NCBI GenBank assembly: GCA_002492045.1 | Contig: DKXC01000060.1 | Location: 3,999-9,775 of the forward strand | Length of the DNA stretch: 5,777 nt | Direction of reading: 5' to 3' | Source: Micrococcaceae bacterium UBA7136 | GTDB taxonomy: Bacteria; Actinomycetota; Actinomycetes; Actinomycetales; Micrococcaceae | Part shown: one piece after another, positions 1-5,777 of the stretch | Position numbering within the stretch: the first letter of the stretch is position 1 | Layout: the number at the start of each line of letters is the position of its first letter | The notes under the pieces: generated by a model | What the model saw: only the letters and a program-made list of their open reading frames with translations | Databases searched by the model: none | What the model was told of the DNA's origin: nothing | Program-made: the position numbers and the translations under genes

Positions 1-1551
1 GACGAGCCCACCACCGCCCTGGACGTCACCATCCAGGCCCAGGTGCTGGAGGTCATGCAGAAGGCCCAGGAAGAGACCGGGGCTGCCACCATCATGATTA
101 CCCACGATCTGGGTATTGTGGCTGGCATGGCCGATGAAATCATGGTCATGTACGCCGGTAAGGCCGTGGAACATGCCAAGGCCCAGGACCTCTACCGCAG
201 CCCCTCCATGCCCTACACCATTGGCCTGCTGGGGGCTGTACCCCGGGTTGACCGCAAGGAAAAGGTCTCTCTTGTGCCCATCGAAGGACGTCCGCCTAAC
301 CTGCTCAAGCCGGTGGTCGGTTGCTCCTTTGCGGCCCGCTGCCCGGTTGCTCGGGCTGAGTGCCTGACTGCTGAACCCGATTTGGTTCAGGTGCCTGGCA
401 CTGGCGAGGGCCACCGTTCTGCCTGTCTTTTTGCTGCCGACTATGTCAGCAAGAAGCCTGAGGACATGTTCCCCCTGCCTGAGCTTCCCACCTCTGAGCT
501 GGACGCCCTGCCCCGCTCTCAGCGGGCTAGCATCCTGGAGGTTAAGGACGTTAAGAAGCACTTCCCGCTCATGAAGGGCTCTGTCTTCAAGAAGCGGGTG
601 GGTACGGTCAAGGCCGTTAACGGGGTCAGCTTCGATATCCGCGAGGGCGAGTGCTTCTCGATTGTGGGTGAATCGGGCTGTGGCAAGACCACCACCCTGC
701 TAGAAATCATGGAGTTCTCGCCCGAGACTGACGGTGAGATCATCATTGATGGTGTGTCCAATAAGCAGAAGCTCAAGGGCTCAGATTTGATTCAGCTGCG
801 GAAGAACCAGCAGATGGTCTTCCAGGACCCTACCGGTGCCTTGGATCCCCGTTTCACGGTCTACGAGATTCTGGCTGAGCCTCTCTTCAACCAGGGCTGG
901 GACAAGAAGCGGGTTCAGCGGCGGGTATTGGAACTCATGCAGACCGTGGGCCTGCAACCCGACCACGTCAACCGTTTCCCCAACCAGTTCTCTGGTGGTC
1001 AGCGTCAGCGTATCGGTATTGCCCGGGCCCTGGCAGTTAACCCCAAGCTGGTTGCCCTGGACGAGCCGGTCTCGGCCCTGGACGTTTCAGTTCAGGCCGG
1101 TGTCATTAACCTGCTGGAGCGTCTGCGGGTAGAGCTGGGCTTGAGCTACCTGATGGTGGCCCACGACCTGGCGGTTGTTCGCCATGCCTCTGACCGGGTG
1201 GCGGTCATGTATCTGGGGCGGATCGTTGAGATGGGCCATGTGGACCATGTCTTTGACGAGCCGGTCCACCCCTACACTCGGGCCCTGCTCTCGGCTATTC
1301 CGGTGCCGGACCCGGAGGTCGAGGCCAAGCGGCAGCGGATCATGCTAGAGGGTGACTTGCCGACCCCCATTGATGCTCCTGAAGGTTGTGCCTTTGCCAC
1401 CCGCTGCCCCATCTTCAAGCTGCTACCCCAGGACCGGCAGCAGGTCTGCCTGACCCAGCAGCCGGAACTCAAGCCGGCAGCCGAGGATCACTTCTTTGCC
1501 TGCCACTACCCTGAGTCCAAGCTTGAGCTACATGCCCCGCATGCGGCTTAA
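1..1551 (+). CDS. Fused two-domain ABC transporter ATP-binding protein, oligopeptide/dipeptide type (5' end outside window)
   Basis: This is the ATPase of a peptide-type ABC importer; it acts on the cytoplasmic face with two permeases to drive uptake. The frame is open from base 1, so 516 codons are visible and the N-terminus is missing. The first nucleotide-binding domain survives only from its Walker B end (DEPTTALD, residues 1-8), with its H-loop (THD) near residue 35. An oligo_HPY-type C-terminal extension follows, with the Cys-containing stretch CSFAARCP. The second domain is complete: Walker A GESGCGKTT at residues 223-231, Q-loop VFQD near 275, signature FSGGQRQR near 330, Walker B LVALDEP near 351, H-loop AHD near 388, then a second oligo_HPY tail (HPYTRALLSAIP, CAFATRCP). 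This is the DppD-DppF arrangement fused in one chain. All ATPase motifs seen look intact. Solute-binding protein genes follow downstream. The exact ligand cannot be read from the ATPase. Confidence 0.93.
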   Translation, partial: DEPTTALDVTIQAQVLEVMQKAQEETGAATIMITHDLGIVAGMADEIMVMYAGKAVEHAKAQDLYRSPSMPYTIGLLGAVPRVDRKEKVSLVPIEGRPPNLLKPVVGCSFAARCPVARAECLTAEPDLVQVPGTGEGHRSACLFAADYVSKKPEDMFPLPELPTSELDALPRSQRASILEVKDVKKHFPLMKGSVFKKRVGTVKAVNGVSFDIREGECFSIVGESGCGKTTTLLEIMEFSPETDGEIIIDGVSNKQKLKGSDLIQLRKNQQMVFQDPTGALDPRFTVYEILAEPLFNQGWDKKRVQRRVLELMQTVGLQPDHVNRFPNQFSGGQRQRIGIARALAVNPKLVALDEPVSALDVSVQAGVINLLERLRVELGLSYLMVAHDLAVVRHASDRVAVMYLGRIVEMGHVDHVFDEPVHPYTRALLSAIPVPDPEVEAKRQRIMLEGDLPTPIDAPEGCAFATRCPIFKLLPQDRQQVCLTQQPELKPAAEDHFFACHYPESKLELHAPHAA

Positions 1552-1574
1552 ATAGCAGGCTCAGCCCACAAAAC

Positions 1575-1614
1575 TTCAGAAGACCGGTGGCCTTCACGCT
1601 ACCGGTCTTCTGGA
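1575..1614 (+). terminator. Long near-perfect hairpin after the ABC ATPase gene
   Basis: The arms 1577-1588 and 1601-1612 are perfect 12-base inverted repeats (CAGAAGACCGGT and its complement). Pairing continues inward through 1591/1598 with one G-U wobble, leaving a 6-base loop, and outward by two pairs to 1575/1614, giving about 17 pairs. It begins 24 bases after the ATPase stop codon. No T-run follows on the + strand, so it is not a classical intrinsic terminator. It could act as a transcript 3' end with help from Rho, as an mRNA stabiliser, or as an attenuator before the next gene. On the opposite strand it would be followed by TTTT, but no gene converges on it here. Confidence 0.6.
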
Positions 1615-1669
1615 TATCCACCACATCACACATCTCATATCTACCCAATTCACTCTAGGTCGCCGCCAG

Positions 1670-3343
1670 TTGCTGCTGGGCACCGGTGCCCTTGGCTTGA
1701 CCGGCCTGCTGGCTGCCTGTGGCTCTGGCCAGCCCCAGGGTACTTCAGCAGCTACTGCCACCCTGGACGCTAGCCAGCTGGCTGCCCAGATTAACCCCCA
1801 GGAGCGGGCCTCCCTACAGCAGGGTGGCGAGCTCAACCTTCCGGTAGGTAACCTGGGCCCTGTGTTCAATACCTCTAACCAGAACGGTAATACTGCTGAT
1901 ACCGCTCTGGTGATGTCTACTATGGCCACTAATCTGGCTTCTGGCCTCTGGGCTAGCACCTCTGAAGGTAAGACCAGCATTAACCCTGACTTCTGTGAAA
2001 GCTACGAGGCCCAGACCGTGGACGGCATCCAGACTATCCGCATTAAGCTCAACCCCAAGGCCAAGTTCAACGACGGCCGGGCTATTGATATTGAGTCTTT
2101 GCGGGCCACCTGGACTGCCCTTCGCGGAACCACCGAAGACTACCAGATTGTCTCCTCTGGTGCCTACGGCTTTATTGAGTCTATTGAGGAAGACGGCGAT
2201 GCCTTCTCTGCTGTCGTGACCATGTCTCGGCCCTACTATCCCTCCTACCTCTTCGGAACTCTCCTGCACCCTGATATGGCTGACCCGGCTGTTTTCAACG
2301 AGGGCTTTGTGGATAACCCCCGTCCTGAGCTGCTGGCTGGGCCCTTCAAGCTGGAGGAGTACAGTTCTGCTGAGAAGCGTCTGTCGGTGGTTCCCAATGA
2401 GAATTGGTGGGGTGAGAAGCCCCTTCTGGATCGGATTAACTTCCGTCAGCTGGAGGCTTCTGCCGCCCGGGCTGCCTTCCGTAACGGTGAGATTGATGCG
2501 GTTGGTGCTAGCACCTTGGCGGCCTATAAGGATGTTGAGTCGGTGGAGGATGCTGAGCCTCGTCGTTCTATCCGGATTTTCTCGGGTGGTCTGGATCTGA
2601 ATCCTGGCCGGGTCCAGGACGCTGCCCTGCGTCGGGCTATCTTTGCTGCGACTGACCGTTCTGCCCTATCCCAGATTCGTTTCCAGGGGCTTAACTGGAA
2701 TGAGCAGGTTCCTGGTTCGATGGTGCTGCTGCCGGTCAGCCCCTACTACCGGGATAATTTCCCGGCTGCTCAGGGGCCGGAGGCTGCTGCCAAGATTCTG
2801 GAAGAAGCTGGCTACTCTAAGCAGGGCGATTACTACGCCAAGGGCGAGGCCAAGGCTAAGTTTGAGATTATGATTTTCGGCGATGACCCGGTTTCTATTG
2901 CTCTGGCCCAGGCTTTGATTGAGCAGATGAAGGCTGCTGGTATTGAGTGCAACCTGGATCAGCAGCCGGACGCTAATTTTGGCACTATCCTGCAGACTGG
3001 TGAGTACGATATGACCTTTGCTGGGTTCAGTGTGGGTGATGATGCGACTACCGGCGCTCGCCAGTTCTACCACAGTGATAACCAGGTGGCTGAGGGCGTG
3101 GGTAGCGCCGAGATTGATGCTCTGATCGAGGAGATGGAGCTGATTGAGGACGATGCTGAGCGTAACGCCAAGTGCAACGAGATTGAGAAGAAGTTCATGG
3201 CTGAGTTCGCTACTTTGGGCACTGTTTTCAACGGCCCGGATATCCGTTTCTGCCGCAAGAAGCTGGCTAACTACGGTACCTTCGTCTTTGGTGCGCCTAA
3301 TGCTAATCCTGCTGTTTGGACTAGCGTGGGCTGGATGAAGTAG
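1670..3343 (+). CDS. Family 5 extracellular solute-binding lipoprotein (oligopeptide/dipeptide type), first tandem copy, with missing normal start
   Basis: This would be a membrane-anchored binding protein that captures a peptide-like ligand outside the cell and hands it to the ABC importer. It aligns along its whole length with the gene at 3564-5276. SBP_bac_5-like segments include KFNDG, NENWWGEKPLLDRINF and AALRRAIFAATDRSAL. The lipobox LLAAC places the lipidated Cys at codon 1718-1720. The start is a problem. TTG at 1670 is the only ATG, GTG or TTG in frame after the stop at 1553-1555, and it has only a weak AGGT (1657-1660) upstream. Homology continues upstream to about 1637 (STQFTLGRRQ), where the paralogue's ATG is matched by ATA. 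A start at 1670 would drop the twin arginines. The frame has no internal stop. Ile codons are mostly ATT, unlike the paralogue. It may be a decaying pseudogene, or a gene with a non-standard start. Confidence 0.82.
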   Translation: MLLGTGALGLTGLLAACGSGQPQGTSAATATLDASQLAAQINPQERASLQQGGELNLPVGNLGPVFNTSNQNGNTADTALVMSTMATNLASGLWASTSEGKTSINPDFCESYEAQTVDGIQTIRIKLNPKAKFNDGRAIDIESLRATWTALRGTTEDYQIVSSGAYGFIESIEEDGDAFSAVVTMSRPYYPSYLFGTLLHPDMADPAVFNEGFVDNPRPELLAGPFKLEEYSSAEKRLSVVPNENWWGEKPLLDRINFRQLEASAARAAFRNGEIDAVGASTLAAYKDVESVEDAEPRRSIRIFSGGLDLNPGRVQDAALRRAIFAATDRSALSQIRFQGLNWNEQVPGSMVLLPVSPYYRDNFPAAQGPEAAAKILEEAGYSKQGDYYAKGEAKAKFEIMIFGDDPVSIALAQALIEQMKAAGIECNLDQQPDANFGTILQTGEYDMTFAGFSVGDDATTGARQFYHSDNQVAEGVGSAEIDALIEEMELIEDDAERNAKCNEIEKKFMAEFATLGTVFNGPDIRFCRKKLANYGTFVFGAPNANPAVWTSVGWMK

Positions 3344-3359
3344 ATTGCTTCTCTAGCTG

Positions 3360-3428
3360 AGTGGGCCCCTCTCTGGTAGGTTCTTTGTGGGCTTGGGGGA
3401 GAGGGGCCCACTATTTTTATTTTTTCTT
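3360..3428 (+). terminator. Strong intrinsic terminator between the two binding-protein genes
   Basis: The arms 3361-3373 (GTGGGCCCCTCTC) and 3399-3411 are perfect 13-base complements, extended by an A-T pair at 3360/3412, with a loop of about 25 bases. The stem is followed directly by TATTTTTATTTTTTCTT. It lies 17 bases after the stop of the first binding-protein gene. A GC-rich stem followed by a T-run is the classical Rho-independent form. It should separate expression of the two paralogues, so the downstream copy probably needs its own promoter. Confidence 0.92.
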
Positions 3429-3551
3429 AAGATATGTGTTTAGAAATACTTAGCATTTATGTTTAGGGAAGTGAACCTAAGCACCCTTTTTATCCGGTAG
3501 ATTGGTCTATGTCACACCTGCCCTATGGGGCTTGTCATTTTCAAGGATGAA
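3429..3551 (+). promoter_or_regulatory. AT-rich leader and probable promoter/operator region of the second binding-protein gene
   Basis: This stretch lies between a strong terminator and a gene with its own good ribosome-binding site, so it should hold that gene's promoter. It is clearly richer in A and T than the coding regions, especially 3412-3470. I could not settle on a convincing -35/-10 pair; TAGATT at 3498-3503 fits only the loose TAnnnT form of a -10 box. TTAG occurs at 3440, 3450 and 3463, and the complement CTAA at 3477. TGTTTAG is repeated directly at 3437-3443 and 3460-3466. TTAGG (3463-3467) and CCTAA (3476-3480) form an imperfect operator-like palindrome. Confidence 0.5.
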
Positions 3552-3557
3552 AAGGAG
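3552..3557 (+). promoter_or_regulatory. Shine-Dalgarno site of the second binding-protein gene
   Basis: AAGGAG stands six bases before ATG 3564. This decides the start in favour of 3564 over the in-frame ATG at 3525, which has no purine-rich site before it and would add 13 residues in front of a normal signal peptide. Confidence 0.9.
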
Positions 3558-3563
3558 TTGGCA

Positions 3564-5276
3564 ATGACCACTCAGACCCACTTCAACCGTCGCATCTTCC
3601 TCATGGGCACTGGTGCCCTGGGCCTGACCGGCCTGCTGGCAGCCTGTGGTGGCTCCGGCGGCGGCTCAGCTGCTGCTAACGCTTCTGGCCTGGCCGCTGG
3701 CGCCGATATCTCTCAGCTCATCAACATCAATGAGCAGGCTCGTGAAAACCTGCAGCAGGGCGGTACCCTGACCCTGCCCGTTGCCTCTATGGGCCCCAAC
3801 TTCAACGTTGCCACCTTGACCGGCTACGTCACCGCAACCCTCTCTATCATGTCTGCGGTCAACGTCCCCACCAACTCCGGTATCTGGAAGACCGACTTCA
3901 CCGGCAACAGCGTCCTCAACAAGGACTACTGCACCGACTACACCGTCGAAGAAGAAAACGGTGTCCAGGTCATTAAGCTCAAGCTCAACCCCCAAGCCAA
4001 GTTCAACGACGGCACCCCCTTCGACATCAAGGTCATTGAAACCACCCACAAGGTCATGACCGGCGGTGAGGACTACCAGATCGTTGACACCGGCGTCTAC
4101 CAGTACATCGACAAGATCGAAGAGGACGGCGACCCCTTCAGCGTCAAGGTCACCCTCAACACCACCTACTACCCGGCAGAATCCTTCTTCGGAACCGGCC
4201 TGCTGCACCCGGCTATGGCAGATGCAGCGGTCTTCAACGAGGGCCTCAACGACAAGCTCAACAATGATTGGTTCTCTGGCCCCTTCAAGGTCGAAGAGTA
4301 CAACTCTGCTGAGAAGCGCCTGTCGGTCGTACCTAATGAGAACTGGTGGGGCGAAAAGCCCCTGCTAGAGCGCATTATCTTCCGTCAGATGGAGTCCGCC
4401 GCAGCCCGAGCTGCCTTCCGTAACGGCGAAATCGACGTGGTTGCTGCTAACACCGTCAGCGCCTACAACGACGTGGACGGCACCGCCGACACTGAAGCCC
4501 GCCGCGGTCAGACCGCCTACGTTGGTGGCTTTATGTTCAACCCTGAACGCCTTGAGGACGCCGCCCTGCGCCGGGCTATCTTCGCCGGTGTAGACCGGGC
4601 TGCTGTCTCTAAGGTCCGCTTCAACGGCCTCAACTGGGAAGAGGTCCTGCCCGGCTCTATGATGCTCCTGCCCCTCTCTGAAGGCTACGAGAACAACTAC
4701 CCCTCCGAGACCGGGGCTGATGCCGCCATGAAGATCCTGGAAGAAGCTGGCTACAGCAAGAGCGGTGACTTCTACGCCAAGGACGGCAAGAAGGCCTCCT
4801 TCAAAATCACCACCTTCGGCGATGACCCCGTCAGCAGCGCAACCGCCCAGACCCTGGTACAGAACATGCTGGCCTGCGGTATCGAGTGCAACCTGGATAA
4901 CCAGCCCGACGCCAACTTTGCCAAGGTCGTTGGTAACCGCGAGTACGATGTCACCTTCTCGGGCTACGGTGTGCTGGGTGCCGACGCCAGCGGTAGCGCC
5001 GAATACTTCTACCACTCTGAGGTGGCGGGTGTCGGTAGCCCCGAAATCGACGAGAAGGTAGACCGCCTGCACAGCATCAGCGACATGGCAGAGCGGAATA
5101 AGCTGGCCAACGAGATTGAAAAGCAGTTCATGGCAGAGTTCGCCACCATGCTTCCCGTGATCAATGGTCCTTCTATTTCCTTCTGCAAGACTAAGCTGGC
5201 TAACTACGGTGCCTTCCTCTTTGGCGGGCCCCTCTTCAACCCGGACATCTACGTCAACGCCGGTTGGATGAAGTAA
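3564..5276 (+). CDS. Family 5 extracellular solute-binding lipoprotein (oligopeptide/dipeptide type), second tandem copy
   Basis: This 570-residue binding protein is the likely main ligand receptor for the ABC importer encoded to the left, anchored on the outer face of the membrane. The N-terminus has a twin-arginine motif, NRRIFL (R9, R10), a short hydrophobic stretch and the lipobox LLAAC with Cys28 (codon 3645-3647), so it looks like a Tat-exported lipoprotein. A Gly/Ser/Ala-rich linker follows. The SBP_bac_5-like segments KFNDGTPFDIKV, NENWWGEKPLLERIIF and AALRRAIFAGVDRAAV are present, and the length is normal for the family. It is about as long as the upstream paralogue, shares roughly half or more of its residues by eye, and ends in the same GWMK. 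Codons are mostly C-ending (Ile: 20 ATC to 5 ATT by my count), which suggests strong expression. A terminator before the gene and its own leader suggest separate transcription. The ligand is unknown; peptides are an inference from family and neighbour. Confidence 0.94.
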   Translation: MTTQTHFNRRIFLMGTGALGLTGLLAACGGSGGGSAAANASGLAAGADISQLININEQARENLQQGGTLTLPVASMGPNFNVATLTGYVTATLSIMSAVNVPTNSGIWKTDFTGNSVLNKDYCTDYTVEEENGVQVIKLKLNPQAKFNDGTPFDIKVIETTHKVMTGGEDYQIVDTGVYQYIDKIEEDGDPFSVKVTLNTTYYPAESFFGTGLLHPAMADAAVFNEGLNDKLNNDWFSGPFKVEEYNSAEKRLSVVPNENWWGEKPLLERIIFRQMESAAARAAFRNGEIDVVAANTVSAYNDVDGTADTEARRGQTAYVGGFMFNPERLEDAALRRAIFAGVDRAAVSKVRFNGLNWEEVLPGSMMLLPLSEGYENNYPSETGADAAMKILEEAGYSKSGDFYAKDGKKASFKITTFGDDPVSSATAQTLVQNMLACGIECNLDNQPDANFAKVVGNREYDVTFSGYGVLGADASGSAEYFYHSEVAGVGSPEIDEKVDRLHSISDMAERNKLANEIEKQFMAEFATMLPVINGPSISFCKTKLANYGAFLFGGPLFNPDIYVNAGWMK

Positions 5277-5291
5277 AGAAAAGTTCTTGGC

Positions 5292-5361
5292 GGGCCTGAC
5301 CAGGTGCGAAGTTAGGCCCTCTAAGAGCTAGGGGTCGGGGTGCTTTGAGTGCCCCGGCCCT
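5292..5361 (+). terminator. Two successive hairpins after the second binding-protein gene, probable terminator region
   Basis: The first hairpin pairs 5292-5300 (GGGCCTGAC) with 5311-5319 (GTTAGGCCC) through nine pairs with one G-U wobble and a 10-base loop. The second is imperfect: AGGGGTCGGGGT at 5330-5341 against GCCCCGGCCCT at 5351-5361, with one bulged G and G-U pairs. The bases after it (TACTTCTTATG) are only mildly T-rich, so termination efficiency is uncertain. The position just after the stop codon supports a terminator role. Confidence 0.5.
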
Positions 5362-5535
5362 TACTTCTTATGAGAACCTAAGAAAAACTGCTCTGAGCGG
5401 TCAGCTGAACCGGGGGCGGCCTAAGCCTGCCTCAGCCCCTCATAGGCTATCCTTAAAGCTGATTATCTTCAGTAGCTTTGACAGGCCCCTGCCGCCTGTC
5501 AAACCCCGTCCAGCCACGAAAGTAGTGCAGAGCCT
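5362..5535 (+). promoter_or_regulatory. Intergenic leader upstream of ffh
   Basis: No convincing gene is present here. The region should carry the ffh promoter, but no clear -35/-10 pair is visible. TATCTT at 5464-5469 is a possible -10 box of the TAnnnT form, without a matching -35. TTGACA at 5478-5483 is a perfect -35 sequence, but nothing like a -10 stands 16-18 bases after it, and it is part of a palindrome. There is also no strong Shine-Dalgarno site before the ffh start; only GAAAG (5518-5522) and AGAG (5529-5532) are purine-rich. Confidence 0.35.
5477..5503. repeat. Perfect 10-base inverted repeat before ffh
   Basis: TTTGACAGGC (5477-5486) and GCCTGTCAAA (5494-5503) are exact complements around a 7-base C-rich loop. 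No T-run follows on either side, so a terminator is unlikely. It ends 32 bases before the ffh start, a position that fits an operator or a hairpin in the ffh 5' leader. Confidence 0.6.
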
Positions 5536-5777
5536 GTGTTTAATTCACTCTCAGACCGCTTGACAGCAACCTTCAAGAACCTGCGCGGTAAGGGCAAGCT
5601 GACCGAAGCGGACATCGACGCTACCGTCCGCGAAATCCGCCGTGCCCTGCTGGACGCGGACGTCGCCGTCCCCGTAGTGCGTGAATTTACCGCCCACATC
5701 AAGGAACGGGCCCTAGGCCAGGAAGTCTCCGAGGCCCTCAACCCCTCCCAGCAGATCGTCAAGATCGTCAATGAAGA
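5536..5777 (+). CDS. ffh: Signal recognition particle GTPase Ffh, N-terminal part (3' end outside window)
   Basis: Ffh binds signal sequences together with 4.5S/SRP RNA and, through the receptor FtsY, delivers nascent membrane and secreted proteins to the translocon. The 80 complete codons visible cover the helical N domain: MFNSLSDRLTATFKNLRGKG at the start, then segments such as LTEADIDATVREIRRALLDADV and LNPSQQIVKIVNE. This matches the conserved Ffh N-terminus of actinobacteria as I know it. The GTPase (G) and methionine-rich M domains lie beyond the right edge. The start is GTG at 5536, chosen because translation from it gives the canonical MFNSLSDRL; the Shine-Dalgarno site is weak. It is a housekeeping gene with no evident link to the transporter. 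Confidence 0.93.
   Translation, partial: MFNSLSDRLTATFKNLRGKGKLTEADIDATVREIRRALLDADVAVPVVREFTAHIKERALGQEVSEALNPSQQIVKIVNE

Noticed and set aside
1552..1669. A frameshift joining the ATPase to the first binding protein as one product
   Set aside because: The two frames differ, and the binding-protein frame has a stop at 1553-1555 right after the ATPase stop. No slippery sequence was seen, and a cytoplasmic ATPase fused to a lipoprotein makes no sense.
3525..3563. Upstream in-frame ATG that would extend the second binding protein by 13 residues
   Set aside because: There is no ribosome-binding site before it, and the extension would bury the AAGGAG site and put charged residues before a normal Tat lipoprotein signal.
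4365..5072. A 235-codon open frame on the - strand inside the second binding-protein gene
   Set aside because: It lies wholly antisense to a strongly supported gene, is of low complexity (Val/Gly-rich), and such frames are expected opposite C-ending codons. No ribosome-binding site or recognisable domain was seen.
5478..5506. TTGACA at 5478-5483 as the -35 box of an ffh promoter
   Set aside because: The bases 16-18 positions downstream (CAAACCCC) do not resemble a -10 box, and the TTGACA is fully explained as one arm of a perfect palindrome.
5345..5563. A 72-codon open frame on the + strand between the second binding-protein gene and ffh
   Set aside because: It starts inside a probable terminator hairpin, has no Shine-Dalgarno site, runs into ffh in another frame and has no recognisable composition or motif.
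5499..5771. A 90-codon open frame on the - strand over the start of ffh
   Set aside because: It is antisense to the conserved Ffh N-terminus and its translation shows no recognisable domain; treated as a shadow.

Overview
The window looks like chromosome of a moderately high-GC actinobacterium, most likely in the Micrococcales. The N-terminus of Ffh at the right edge, the C-ending codon preference of most genes and the twin-arginine lipoprotein signal all fit this. A Rothia- or Arthrobacter-like host is my guess from memory of those Ffh sequences; I cannot test it here. All genes run on the + strand.

Layout: (1) 1-1551 is the 3' part of a fused, two-domain ATP-binding subunit of an oligopeptide/dipeptide-type ABC importer, cut by the left edge. 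(2) 1552-1669 holds a long near-perfect hairpin followed by a 44-nt G-free, C-rich tract. (3) 1670-3343 is a family 5 solute-binding lipoprotein whose normal start codon and ribosome-binding site are absent. (4) 3344-3563 has a strong intrinsic terminator and then an AT-rich region with repeated TTAG motifs, which probably carries the promoter of the next gene. (5) 3564-5276 is a second, paralogous family 5 solute-binding lipoprotein with a good ribosome-binding site and a Tat-type lipoprotein signal. (6) 5277-5535 is intergenic, with several hairpins. (7) 5536-5777 is the 5' end of ffh, the signal recognition particle GTPase, starting at GTG.

Functionally, the fused ATPase would power import of a peptide-like ligand delivered by one or both surface-anchored binding proteins. 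The membrane permeases are not in the window and presumably lie to the left. The two binding proteins are tandem duplicates at very different stages. The downstream copy has an intact signal, a clear Shine-Dalgarno site and C-ending codons. The upstream copy has an intact long reading frame but no recognisable translation start and a reversed, T-ending codon preference. ffh is an unrelated housekeeping gene.

I saw no CRISPR array, tRNA, rRNA, insertion sequence, toxin-antitoxin pair or clearly novel system. The most unusual signal is the missing translation start of the first binding-protein gene.
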